Positions 1-11,081 of a stretch of DNA of 64,000 bases are shown in pieces. The stretch is from Trebouxia sp. TZW2008. Its lineage: Eukaryota > Chlorophyta > Trebouxiophyceae > Trebouxiales > Trebouxiaceae. The DNA is taken from NCBI GenBank assembly GCA_002118135.1, contig BDIU01000313.1:1-64000 (forward strand). The letters run 5' to 3'. Both the position numbers and the translations under genes were made by a program. The notes below the pieces were generated by a model that saw only the letters and a program-made list of their open reading frames with translations, made no database searches and was not told the DNA's origin. Position 1 is the first letter of the stretch; the number at the start of each line of letters is the position of its first letter.

Positions 1-531
1 AGCCCACAACTTGCAACAGCATCTAGTCCTGTGTGCACAGAGTGTATGTTGGCAAGATGCTGTGTGCAGATGCAGCGGTGCTGGAGCAAGCCCTGAGCTC
101 AGCAAGGCAGCAGCAGGGAGGTGCTGTAGGTATGCTTGCACACACAAGCACCCTATCTCGTCAGAGGATCAGATCCGTTCACTTCGCCTCCCAGCACTAT
201 GTGTGACAGGCTGTAGTAAATTGTTGCATGCATTGTCACTCAGTGCATTGAGCATCTTGATATAGCATGGCTGGAGTCTTGCTCCTATAGCAGCTACAAC
301 TTGAGCTCAATGCAAAGGGCAACCTTGCTTAGCTGTTCGTTGGTTTCATGGCATTGTGTGTCATGAAGGTCTTTGTTTGCTGCTTTTTTCGATATCTTGA
401 TCCCTTGTGGCGTTTCCCGCAGATAGCAGCAGCACCCAAATCATCACAGGTGGCCAAGATGTGAGATCTGTCACTCGAGGTACATTGGGCTGTGCTTGTG
501 TTTGGCTAACTTTGTTTGCTATTGCTTTTCA

Positions 532-2112
532 GCAGTAGCATGCACGTTGCAGATGTCATTACAGAGATGTTAGATGCACCCACCATGAGCCGCCTGATGA
601 AGTTATTCATCACCAAATACAAGGGGCAACTTCAATTCCATGCATCTGAGGTTGGAAGTTTCACTATGTTGGAGGTAGCCAACCGCCTAAACCTTGAGGT
701 GGAAAGAGCCAAGACGGTGCCTTGCTGCTTGGACATCCAAGAGACGTGTCCTGTACCACCTCCTTACATGTAAGGCTCAAATTTGTGTGATGCTGCGGCG
801 CCACACTTCCAGTGCACAGCAAGTCTCTATCAAGTGCTAACAAGGCACTTGTGCCATTTTCAGGTGGCAATATCATGAGACTCACTCACAAGAGGTGCGC
901 AACGGCCAGAAGTGGTTACAAGATGTGGTGTGCACTGAAGGCTTGACAGTGGTGGCTGTCACTGGTCAGAGTTGGCTTCGTGCTGTTTGGGCGGAGGAGG
1001 AGGTCAAAATTACAAACAGCAAAGCTGACTACATATTTGTTGATGCAACAGCAGCTCAAAGGCTGCCAAAGCCACCTGCTCAGCCATCAGAACCTCAACT
1101 GTTGGAGCTGCTGACAGATATGCAAGCCATTTATGAGGCGAAATCTTCCAAGCATGTGCAAGGTACTGTCATGATAGGCACGTACTATCCATTGATCTTT
1201 CTTTTATGCTTTGCACTGTTGTAACCTTCACTTGTTGGGAACGAACAAAGGCACTTACACCTGGCTTTTTGCAGAGAAAGGCATTTTGAGCTTGTGGTCA
1301 CAGATGTTTGCGGAGTTTCTGGCAGTATCATGGATGTTGGAGCATGAGGCTGGCGTCAAGAAGAGACTTCCTGTCTTTGGAGGGGACTTCAACCACCACA
1401 TGATCATGCATCAGCCGAGCCATCATGTGTTGCATTTTATGAAACATGACCCTGACAATGCTGGCAAGCAAAAAGCTGTAGCTTGTATGAAGCACCTTCT
1501 CAAACAAAACAAGCTGGTCCCTTTGCAAACAGGTAAAACTGGACAGTTGTGCTATGAGTGAAGTCAGGCAATTGCGGCATGTCAATGTTTTTGTCACATG
1601 GCATTGTCTGCTGTTGCATCTTTGCATGAATGTCTTTCGCAGTGAAGCAATGTGTGATTAGCTGCATCAAAGGTCGTGTCATGCAAGGCTCAGTGTTGCG
1701 TGGAGGTTGGCATTAAAGCTTGTTGGTAGGAGGTTGAGGACACAGACTCAGGTCTTTGTTACGCAATTCAATGCATACACTTTTGGCATCTACAGGGGGC
1801 TTTGATGACATGGACGTTGAACCAGTGCTACATGAAGAAGGCAGCTTATCAGATGTTGCAGCTACAAGGAGGGGTGATCTTACATGTGACATGGGCAACG
1901 AGCATGTCAGCACCGCCCCACCAGCTAGCAATACTCATCAACAGCAGCACAGCATTGATCTTGATGCAATGGACGCTGTCTTCCATGAGATTGTGATGAG
2001 AAGACTACATAGTCCCATGGGCTACAAATTGCTGGGCAAGGATCAGCCACCTTTGGTTGTCCATCACAGTTCATTTTCAGACTATGTCAAGTCCATGAGA
2101 ATTGTAGGATAG
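532..2112 (+). CDS. Unknown protein, possible PD-(D/E)XK-like fold
   Basis: I do not recognise a named family. Four exons join in frame with clean GT/AG sites: about 532-769, 864-1162, 1275-1532 and 1796-2112, where the stop lies. The joined product is about 370 residues. The middle holds an acidic-x-lysine motif, YEAKSS, near the end of exon 2. It is followed by a helical stretch and then a strand-turn-strand (RLPVFGGDFNHHM). This order is typical of PD-(D/E)XK nuclease-like domains, such as those in Crinkler-type effectors, but that is inference from pattern only. The C-terminal exon is acidic and low in complexity. The true start is uncertain: the 532 exon follows a TTTTCAG acceptor. Open stretches with splice-like borders at about 67-119 and 421-479 could be earlier exons, but their phase does not fit directly. 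Confidence 0.5.
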
Positions 2113-3467
2113 GATGGCAAACATATGGTCCCTTTTCTGATTAAGGGAAGTTCTAGATACACAGTGCATGCACAAAAACCGTGTGTGATGTATCAAATAT
2201 GGCACAAATGTCGCCTGCTTCAAGTACAAATGCACAAGCATTCGTGTTGTATTGCGCAAAATTATGATCATGGGTTTTAGGCTTACACTCACCATTCCTC
2301 CCCAGAGGTGACAAAAGCTTAATAAAAGACCACTTCACACTGTCATGCTACCCACAGTGGTACTGCACATGCTATGTGAAGCCCAGTCTGCGTCTCAGCA
2401 TATCAGCTCTCATTTGAGCACTCGTATCAAGGTCGTATAGGAGGTGTAGAAGGCTGATATCTATGATAAGGATCAGTCTGCAACGCTGCATTCACACTGA
2501 GTGACCCTTTTGGGGCAAGCCTTGTCTGCCGTGACACGGACCAGCAGCCCTGCCCCGAATATGCGTCAGCTGCGTAGGTGACATCTCTGACAAGGCGGTA
2601 CAATGAACAGTTTCACTAGACAGTTTCACTCGAAAGAAGAGGAGCGGTGCAGCAGGAGTCAGCGCTTGCCACCTGACGTAAGCCTGCAGATCGGCGGCCC
2701 GCCGTTAAAATTCGGGTATATTACGGTAGCCCAAGGTCATTACGGTCCCTGGACACCGTCACACCGTACATCCAGAGACCCTCCAGAGGCAGGTTTTTAC
2801 ATGCTTCAGCTAGACAACTCTTTCTAAACTCGGGCTGGGGGCTCTCGCTCTTCGGGGCTGCCGCTCTCTGGGGCCGCTCTGGGGCGCTCTCTGGGCCCGT
2901 GGTAGTTCCAAAAGCCCAACTGGTGTAGCAACGACGAACCAACTTTCTCCTCTGTTGGTGCTCTGTATAGCCAATTTGTACCAAAAGATCGGTGGCCCTC
3001 TCTGCTAGGCCTGTTACGCTCCGAACGACACGATCTTCGGCAACAACAACACCTACATCTGCAGCACCAGAGGCTACGATTCAAGCAGGCAGCCCTCAAC
3101 GAGCAGGCCTGCAGTCCTGGTTCAGGTTTGCGAAGTGCACAAGCCCGGCAGCTTACCTGTTGTCTCACGGACAGGCTCTATTGCAGAGTTGTGCCAGCAG
3201 GCAGCATTCCCTTTGTTTTGTTACTGCAGCGCACCCACATTTTCAAACCCTTAACATTCTCCCGGTCCAAAATCTGCAGAGCATCGATTTCCAGTCTGAA
3301 AGGGGCAGGCTGCATTTCACAAGCCTTTGCAAGGAGCGGCCTTTGTGATGCAAAATTACAACAGGCTCATGGAATGCGCGGTACCCTTTCATGCCGTAGC
3401 GTGCAAGCTGACTTGGATGTAAACACAAGCGGAAGAATCCACTGCTTGTCTTCCCTGCAGTGAGGAC
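2113..3467. promoter_or_regulatory. Intergenic stretch with CpG-rich island
   Basis: No convincing gene is seen. Bases about 2480-3100 are clearly richer in G+C and CpG than the surrounding gene bodies, with a GC-rich block near 2830-2910 and TGACGTAA at about 2673. The island lies just upstream of the small plus-strand gene at 3468, so a promoter or 5' leader is the likely role. Open frames on both strands here are probably by-products of base composition. Confidence 0.45.
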
Positions 3468-4128
3468 ATGGACCTCGTGAACCTTCGGCAGCAAATTCTC
3501 CTGAGCAGCAAGACGGCCAGTGAGAAGGCTGAGTGTCTTCTGCTGGAAAACACAGTCAATGATTTGAGCAAGGACGAGTGGCGACAACTTATAGCTGGAA
3601 TTCCTGCAGATGTGAAGAAAGAAATTGCCAAGTTGAAGTCAGCAGGTACCTATCTTCACATGCATACTAGCAGTCCGTAAAGTTGCTAATGTCAGTCCGC
3701 AAGCCAGGCAAGATGTCTCACACTGGCAGCTGCTTTCTGCATGGCGAGGAGCGTGTTGATGAAGCACTCCAACCCCTGGCTTTGGTTTCATGAAGCAGCT
3801 TTCTTTCTGAGCTCTGCATGTGAGCCTGTTGTGCAAAGCGCATATGAATGCAACTAACGATAAGCCAACAAGATACTTGTTGCCTACGTTGCCAAGTGAG
3901 CATTGCAGCTCACTAAGCTTGTGCAACCTCCTCAGCTTTCGCTTCTCACTCAGGCTGAAGTCCTCTCTTGCAGATTGTATGCGAGAGGCTTTTCAGCCAC
4001 CACCACACCCACTAGCTTGGCAAGTTGTGCTATCTGTTCTGCGCAAGTGCACAGCAACTTCGCAAAGCATTTTGAGCAAGTTGATGCTGCCCAAGTTGCA
4101 TATGCGTCGTAAACTAGTGGGCCATTGA
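3468..4128 (+). CDS. Small unknown protein, two exons
   Basis: Exon 1 (3468-3645) starts at an ATG shortly after a GCAG and encodes a charged helical segment. It ends in phase 1 at a GTACCT donor. Exon 2 (3974-4128) follows a CTCTCTTGCAG acceptor, continues in frame and stops at TGA. The joined product is about 110 residues: an acidic and lysine-rich N-terminal half (NDLSKDEWRQLIAGIP) and a basic tail (HMRRKLVGH). No known domain is recognised. A CpG-rich island lies upstream. The start may be internal if an earlier exon ends before 3462, because the sequence before the ATG also looks like an acceptor. Confidence 0.45.
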
Positions 4129-5208
4129 AGTCTTCAGAGTAGTGCCTTGCAAACAGGGTCTCAACTCTTTACTGTACACTGGTGTATTTGTGTGGGATCA
4201 TGATAGTTCCACAGCTGACGCTCAAATGTGATGCATCCATTGCTCTTGCTCTTGGTGGCATGGATCTAGCAGAGGGCTGTACTGAGCTTTCAGCTGGTGT
4301 TTACTTCTTCACTCCGGCTGAACCAACAGGTTCAACTAGCAAGTGACAAGCTCAAGCAAGCACAGTAACCATCCGGGTGACACATGGTGTTGCTGATGCT
4401 GATGGTGGTGTATGCGTGCAGTGCGCCAGGAGCAACATGGACAGCAGCAAACACTTGATGCAGGTATGCAGTCAAGAAGCTGGTGTGGCAACGTCCTTGC
4501 TTGAGTGCATTTCTGGTAGTTGTCTAACCTGAAGGCAAGTGCTGAGCATTCAAGGCAATGCACAACAAGATTTGCTTATCAAGCTGGATGCAAATTCCAG
4601 CTCATGCAGGCCCAGACGCTCTCCTGTGCATATAAGCTGTGTATATCACCTCTTGCATGATGTGTCTGTTGTATGCGTCTTGTACCATGATGGCCATTTT
4701 GCTATTGCACATGTTTCTGTCACACATGTCTGACCTCTTAGCCTCTTTTGTGGCTTCAAGGCTTGCTGTCATATTCACGAACCTGTTATGTGGCATTTCT
4801 GCATGATGAAAGCTGGGCCAAGACATACTGGCTCGGTTGCCAAGCAGTATGCCTGCATATTCTTGAGCTTCTGCTAAATGTTTGAGGCACTCAGTTGTGG
4901 TGCATCTGTCTGACCTGTTGTTTTGACTGTGCTAGTGCCATGCATCAAGGTTCTGGTCACACATGCCAATTTAAGGCTGGGCTCAATGTTGTCCCAGCTG
5001 GTCATTGCAACTCACTCTGCTTGTGCAGGCTCCCCTGCAACATTTGACCATGTAGCAGCATTCATGGCTAAGCTAGCACTCCAGAGCATACCCCAATAGG
5101 TGGCCATACCATGCACACTTTGTTTAGCAACAGTTGCATACTAATTACCTTCCGTGCATGGTCTTGCAAATGTTTGTAGTGTCACGCAGCCGTCCATGCG
5201 CCTATTAA
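4129..5208. other. No supported gene
   Basis: About 1.1 kb with no convincing exon chain. A short splice-bordered open stretch around 4418-4462 could be an exon, but nothing supports a partner. Base composition is the CpG-poor, TGCA-rich type of introns and spacers here. Confidence 0.4.
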
Positions 5209-6311
5209 ATGGATAAAACATTTTTGAAGCCATTTCTCATGCATGTAGGGTCCCTCGTCAATGATGCAATGCAGAAAGACATTCAAGACATCAAGAAGAT
5301 GCTGAAATCAAGATCCGAAGCAACTCGCCATGCATCCAATATCTCAGCTGATGACTTGGAGGCTGTGCTCACTTCACTCCAGTGTAGAGTGATTACGACA
5401 CAAGATGAAGTATGTGGAAAAATAGAGGATGTAGAGTATACATGGCTTGCAAACAAGTATGAGCCCCAGCAGCAAGAGGAATACTTGCAGGCATTAGAAA
5501 AGGAGGCAGGTCCTGTACTTAAATAACATTGCATGGTCGTGAGGCAAACATGTTATGTCTTGTTGCTGCATAACATCTGCTTCAACACTTGAGTATCATG
5601 ATTTGTTTTCTGCAATGTTGTGCATATTTGTTTGCTTTGCTTCTTGCTGCCAGCAATGTCCACAAGCATATAATGCATGTGCAACATGTCTGATCGTTGC
5701 TGTGACAGGTACAGCTGCCAAACCATTTCTGTTGGATTCGGAGTGCCAAGGACAATGCAAGTCTGCTAAAGACAAGCATGGGCGCTGGTGGAGCAGAGTT
5801 GCCATTTCCAATAGGGTGCAAAACAGATGAATGCATTGTGGTGAGGAGATCACAAATGGATGCAGAAGCTTCCATCACTTGCATAATAGAAGTCAAGAGG
5901 CATGTGGTCAAGCAAAGTTTGCGACAACCGCAAACTCAGTTTGTGTGCGCTTCGTTGAAATCAAGCTTGCCGGTCATCAGCGGCCTGACAGACATGACTG
6001 GAATGGGCGTGGCATACTACACTACTGGGGAAAAAGCCCCTGATGGCTGGACAATCATCACACAGCGCTTCTTTGCGACAGCAAGAGGCATGATACAATT
6101 CCTTGGGGCAGCTATGCGCAGCATTCAGGCAGACATTTTACGCCCAGACAGCAATGGTCATTTCAACCTGCCAAGCATGTTGCCAGAACCCAAAAGACAG
6201 CGGTTGCCAACACCAGCATTGAGCCACACTACAACCCTACAGCGCATGAACTTGTTGCAACAAGTTGTGGATGGCAAAAGGGATGTTGCAGACTTGTCAG
6301 GATTTGACTAA
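5209..6311 (+). CDS. Possible PD-(D/E)XK nuclease-like protein (Crinkler-type pattern)
   Basis: Exon 1 (5209 to about 5509) encodes a charged helical region. The last exon (about 5709 or later to 6311) carries the interesting domain. It shows a strand ending in an E-V-K triplet (CIIEVKRHV), then a glutamine-rich helix (LRQPQTQF), then a strand-turn-strand (LPVISGLTDMTGMGVAYYTT). That pattern matches the D-x(n)-E-x-K nuclease fold of Crinkler-type and related restriction-like domains. A candidate upstream Asp is in KTDECIVV. The tail is short and basic. The splice junction is not resolved: exon 1 ends in phase 1 while the visible acceptors lead to a different frame from the domain. There is therefore a missed small exon or a frameshift. 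The family name is inference. Confidence 0.5.
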
Positions 6312-6345
6312 GATTGTCAGAATTTGACTAAGATTGTCAGTATAG
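6293..6345 (+). repeat. 20-bp tandem repeat across the stop codon
   Basis: A unit of about 20 bp (TTGTCAG followed by GATTTGACTAAGA) is repeated about two and a half times. The first copy supplies the last codons and stop of the gene ending at 6311. Confidence 0.7.
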
Positions 6346-6445
6346 ACAGTTTGAGCAGGTTGCTGGTCATGGAACAGATATGGTGCAAGTGACAGAAGCA
6401 CGGTGAATTGTGCATAACTTGTGGTTTTACGTTGTCATCAATATG

Positions 6446-6944
6446 TCAGCCAGACTTGGTCGCGGGAACACAGAAAGTGCTCATGCCGCCTGTTGGGATT
6501 GCCTCTACAATCATGAAGTGTGTCTCGTGGCACATCTGTGCTGCTTCAAGCAGCGTTTTGCTGTCTTTTTGGTACAAGTAGTCTCTATCTGACATAACAG
6601 CTTTTGAAAACTTGTCAACGTCCAGCAAGAAACATTGTTTGCTGTAGGGTGTGCCACAGTGTCTTTCAGGTGAGAGACCTTTCTTCAAACTGATCATTGG
6701 TACCAAATGCAAATTTGTATGAGCTGAGCATGCTGATCATGGCTGTCGCCTTTGGATGCAAGATGCTGCTTGATGTTTGATTTGCTGATTGGTTTAGCTG
6801 CTGAAGTTGCAAATTTACCTGAGCCATGTCAGCAATGCATATAATTGTGGCAAAGCTTGCTGGCACGCATACATTGAAAGCCAGTTTTGCCAGCATTGCC
6901 CAGTGTAGGATGGAACAGGGCAGGGGCAGGCATGCAATGATCAA
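6446..6944 (-). CDS. Possible minus-strand gene, unknown
   Basis: Two adjacent minus-strand open frames (6944-6666 and 6712-6446) have amino-acid compositions that look more coding-like than most frames nearby. The downstream one includes CFLLDVDKFSKAVMSDRDY and ends in a stop at 6446. No domain is recognised and the junction between them is not established. It would be convergent with the gene ending at 6311. Confidence 0.25.
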
Positions 6945-6956
6945 CTGCAGTCAAGA

Positions 6957-7050
6957 CTGACGTTGACGACTGGGTCTGACTGTGTCAATAAAACAGTAGA
7001 AAGTTGCCTACGCTCTGACGTTGACCACTGGGTCTGACAGTGTCAAATTA
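6957..7050. repeat. Direct duplication, about 32 bp, two copies
   Basis: TGACGTTGACGACTGGGTCT at about 6958 recurs with a few substitutions at about 7017. Each copy continues with a near-identical GACTGTGTCAA or GACAGTGTCAA. The spacing is about 59 bp. Confidence 0.7.
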
Positions 7051-7900
7051 GGTCAGGTCTTCAACTCCAGTCTGATTGAATTTGGAAATTGTGTGAGTGG
7101 CTCTGCCTGCCCAATGCATTTGAATTCAACATGAGCGTTTTGCATGTGTGTCCAACTAATCGACGATGTTCTCAGCACCATCTTCTGATGCAGGCAAAAT
7201 CCTTCAGCGTGAGGGGCAGTTGAGACTTAATCGAGAGGCAGGCACTCAGAAAAGGCGTCAACCAGCTGTACAATATATGTTTGCATGCCGATTGTATCTT
7301 GTTTGAAAGTCATAGTGAAGCAGCTATGATTGTCTAGATATTGTACTCTGTGCTTTGTTGCCTGTAGCTTGTTGCATGTGAGAGCTGCATTATGGAAACA
7401 ATGTCATAAGGGTCAAAAACGGTAGAGACCCCAGCCTGTGCAACCTGTGCAATATTCAACCTGAGCAAGACAAAGTATAGCATAACAAGATGTGTAATCA
7501 TAATGGTAAAAGGATGCTGCTACACATACATTCCAAGCTTCTTGCATTACGTGCCTGGCTGCATAAACAATATATCGTGCTTCAATGTGAGCATGCATGC
7601 TCCACAGGAGCACATGCAAGCCATGAATGCGATACAACAGTTGCACGCTCTCCACACCATCTGCCTAGCTGTGCACATTGCAAAGTGCTGCTGATTTCAA
7701 ACATTTAGCAAGCAGATGGTGCTGATGGCATCCTGCTGCTCACTGCAATGGGTCATGCTGCTTGTATGCCAGTCATTTATGTGGTCTAGTCACTGTGCAT
7801 CAACAGGGTCTCATGAATCTTGATCTCATGAATGCAAGTACTTTCATTGGCACTAGTCACGGTATGCATCACAATAAGCCACCAGTCCATGTCTTGGCAG
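7051..7900. other. No supported gene
   Basis: Several short frames are open on both strands, but none shows a domain or a splice-consistent chain. An undetected first exon of the downstream U-box gene may lie in this interval, because a complete U-box would need residues upstream of 7901. Confidence 0.35.
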
Positions 7901-10125
7901 GTGGACATGGTGGATCCTGTCATTGCTGCTGATGGGAGCACCTATGAGAAAACTGAAATTGAGCAGTGGCTCAGTTGATCAGCCATGCAGAGGACATGTG
8001 CAGGGCATGTTGCTGGCTGTGCAAGCGACAATACATCAGCATGCCACCGAACGAGCCATCATCAGCCCATCTAGGCAATACACAGCCTACAGCACTAGGC
8101 GCTGGTGGCACTAGGCACTAGTGGCACTAAGCACTAGGCACTTGCTGACTCCCCCAGGCCAAAAAGGACGTTGGCCAGCAGAGGGCGTTACAAACTACCG
8201 AGCTTCTCTGGACATTCGCTGTTTGTCCAGGTTTGCCAGCAGCTTGACAGCAGACATGTGCTGTATTGACGACATTCAAGGCATTAGAACATGGCCCTGC
8301 TTGGCTCAAAAGCTTTTGACATTATGCCACATCAACAGTATATAGACAAACTGCTGTCATTGTCTCCAGACATGCTCAACATTGCCTTTCCTTTCACAGG
8401 CAAGCAGCACTGGAAGCTCTGCAGACTGTGCTGGACGCCTTCTCAAGTGAAGACCACTTTGAGGCTGTGGCAAAGACCTTGTTGCACAACCCTGCAGTTT
8501 AAACAGCTGTCATTGCCTCTACACATGCTCAACACAACCTTCTGCTTGGACAGGCAAGCGGCATTGGAAGCTTTGCAGACTGTGCTGGAAGCCTTCTCAA
8601 GTGAGGACCATTTTGAGGCTGTGGCAAAACCCCTGCTGGTCAGCCCTGCCCAGCACGTTCAGGCTGCAACATCCTCCTCAGTTGAGCTGCGCAAAGAAGC
8701 CATCCCTGTGTCTTTGTTAGCTCACCTGCAAGCATGCCACATGTCAATTGGGCAGGCATGTCTGCAAGTGAATGCTTGCTTTGTCATGACAGACACGCCT
8801 GAGGACAGGTGCATACGACACAAAACGCATGTGGTGTTATGTGGAGTATGCATCAAGGCATCCAATGCATGATGCAGCCTTGCAGAGTTGAAGCTACTTT
8901 AGTCGATGCTCTCATGAAGCAATGCGTTGCAGGCTTGACAACTTTGTTGGCAAATTGCAATTTTCATGCTGGACATAAGCGCATGCGACAAATGGAATAC
9001 AGCGCAGTTGTGATCGTGATTAACTTGACAGATGGTGGCAGCTGACCTGATGCAATGGGCATGCTTTTTATTTGCTGCATTCATGACAGGCTGCTCATAT
9101 TGTCCTATGCTTGCTTTCAGGTGCCAGCACCCAAGCGGGACCTGTTTCCGTTCATGTAGACGATGGCCCAGGTGAAAACTGGTTTGGACAAGCACAAACT
9201 GCACCATGCATGGTCACTGTCTTCTTTGCTTTTGTGTGTGTGTTCAACCAGGCCAACTGCACTTTTGATATTTTGACTTGATAGCAAACCTATTTAAGCA
9301 CTGCTGCAAGTTTCACAGGCTCTTGCTCTGTCTTTGTTTTGGTCAAGTGACGCGGCCGCAATGTTTTTGTCCATATTGCTGACAGCATCTGTAACAAGCT
9401 GCTCTGTGTTACTCCAGAATACCCTGCAATTGGTTGAGTTTGATAACACAGAGCAGTTCGTTACAGCATCAAAGGTGCCGTTAGCATCAGGGTGTCAATA
9501 GCATCATCCGCCAATTGCAAAAACTGGCTTGAAGGTAGCTGTGAAAGTAATGATAGGTGCATATCCTTGCAATGAATTCAGGTGGCATATAGTGTTGATT
9601 GACTGTTGAATGCACTTGAAATGGTGGACTGCGAAACAAATGAACCGTCACTCAAACCATTTACGGTGCCAAGGAATCGGTGGGGTCAGCTGAATGTGGT
9701 AGCTATTGAGAAAGGCTTGGCTGCTTCACAACACATTCTGGAGAGCATTCTGCACGGCAACAGGGACAGCTACCCTGCATGCAGAGGCGGCTGGACCTGC
9801 ACCAGCTATACTAGCACTCCCATCCACATTTGGGTTGCCCGAAAACCAGGTAAATGGCTTCAATATACAATGTGCATTGTATGCAGGTTGGTTCGTTGGA
9901 AGTGCAGTTCTTGAGCCTCTATGTGTGTCTTTCTTGTGCTATGGCTGCCACAGCTAAAGCTTTTATTACAATTTTCTTGCATAATGAGTTTTTTTTCTAC
10001 CTTTACCCCATTAGGACAGGCACAATCCTGGCTGCACTGTCGCAGGTGCTAGACCCAAACAAGCATTGGCCTATCCCACACAACAAAGCTTTTTGAGTCA
10101 GATGTGGCGGACCCTTGTGGGGTAA
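7901..10125 (+). CDS. U-box domain protein fragment with helical-repeat exons
   Basis: After a TTGGCAG acceptor, bases 7901-7972 encode the second half of a U-box (MVDPVIAADGSTYEKTEIEQW). The DPV-x-AADG-x-TYE core is diagnostic. U-box proteins act as E3 ubiquitin ligases or as the U-box of related factors. Downstream exons near 8400-8750 encode an Ala/Leu-rich helical repeat (ALEALQTVLEAFSSEDHFE), present twice. A small exon at about 9121-9171 and a last exon from about 10015 with a stop near 10125 read in frame with a preceding exon ending at about 9849. The first half of the U-box is not found, and the link from the U-box to the later exons is inference. The gene may be decayed or chimeric. 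Confidence 0.4.
8088..8150 (+). repeat. Short degenerate tandem repeat (CACTAGGC type)
   Basis: The words AGCACTAGGC, GGCACTAGG, GGCACTAGTGG and AGCACTAGGC follow one another within about 60 bp. It is probably intronic. Confidence 0.65.
8372..8660 (+). repeat. Tandem exon duplication, two copies (U-box gene)
   Basis: The segment at about 8372-8500 (TGCTCAACATTGCC... exon ...GCAAAGACC) is copied at about 8527-8640, a period of about 153 bp. Each copy carries intron end, CAGG acceptor and exon. Copy 1 runs into a TAA at about 8500 in this frame; copy 2 continues open for about 45 more codons. Confidence 0.8.
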
Positions 10126-10383
10126 AGCTTGCTTCATTCTGCAGTTGAGCATGACTGCTACAATGTCACGTAGTGGCCATTACTTGGCATTCAGTACGAT
10201 CTGTGGGCCTAAAATGACATCAGGTTCACCCTGCCACAATGGGGTCAAACCTTTTCACTTCAGGTTTGTTATATACAAGTGCAAGGACTTGATGCACAAA
10301 TAGGCTCTTCTTGGAGTGGGAGCATGTATCTGTATAGTGTGGACAACTTACTATTGTTGACCCCAAAGCTCTTCACAGAGGGC

Positions 10384-11046
10384 CTAATGTAACGATGCGT
10401 TACAATCTATGACAAAAACATGGCTAATGCTGTGACTCATTGCAGCCGACAGGCTAAGATCTGCCCTATCAACCACTGGTGTATACTCTACACCTCCTGC
10501 TCGCGCATCTAAGCTCTTTCTTGCATTTGCATTCTCGCGCGGTGCATGTCCGTATGTCAATACAAATTGATGTCTCGGGCCGCTCACCTGGCAAACCCCT
10601 AACTGGTTGAGCCGCGCTCTAGCTTGCAAACTTCTTAGCTGATCATTGAAACACCACTGGTGTCAACACCAAGTGCTTCACATTCAGCCTTCTGTTTGGG
10701 CTTTAATTGTGCTTGTATAGGTTGTCAAGCTGGTGACAAGCTGTTGATATAGATGTATATATATATACATACAGCACTGACCATTTGCTACCAGCTGCAT
10801 ACCTTGGAGCCTGATCTCTGAATTAGGTGTGCGTTTTCTGTTCACAGAAGAGCAAACATTCAGATACTGTCTGAAATGTGCTGTCCATTGTTGTTGCCTG
10901 ACACTTGCTGCTGCTGATTTGCCACTTCTGAATCCTGTATCTCGCTCACCAGTAGGCTTGGCATCTACGTATTGCCTCCTTCTACGTAGACATAGATTTT
11001 CAAGTTCGCTTCTTGACTTCTCCGCTAATTCACCGACTGCAGACAT
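10384..11046 (-). CDS. Small unknown protein divergent from methyltransferase
   Basis: An ATG at 11046 opens a frame encoding a basic, coding-like N-terminus (MSAVGELAEKSRSELENLCL, then an arginine cluster). A second open stretch, at about 10629-10384 with a donor-like GTGAGC inside, could be the next exon and ends at a stop at 10384. No domain is recognised. The start lies in a CpG-rich island shared with the methyltransferase that begins at 11082 on the other strand, so only about 35 bp separate the two start codons. The exon chain is uncertain. Confidence 0.35.
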
Positions 11047-11081
11047 CCATCGCGGCGAGGCAAAAGCACAGATGAGTCACC

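Noticed and set aside
2824..3350. Frames in the GC-rich segment upstream of 3468
   Set aside because: They are open on both strands because of base composition, with no domain or splice-consistent chain. A promoter island is more likely.
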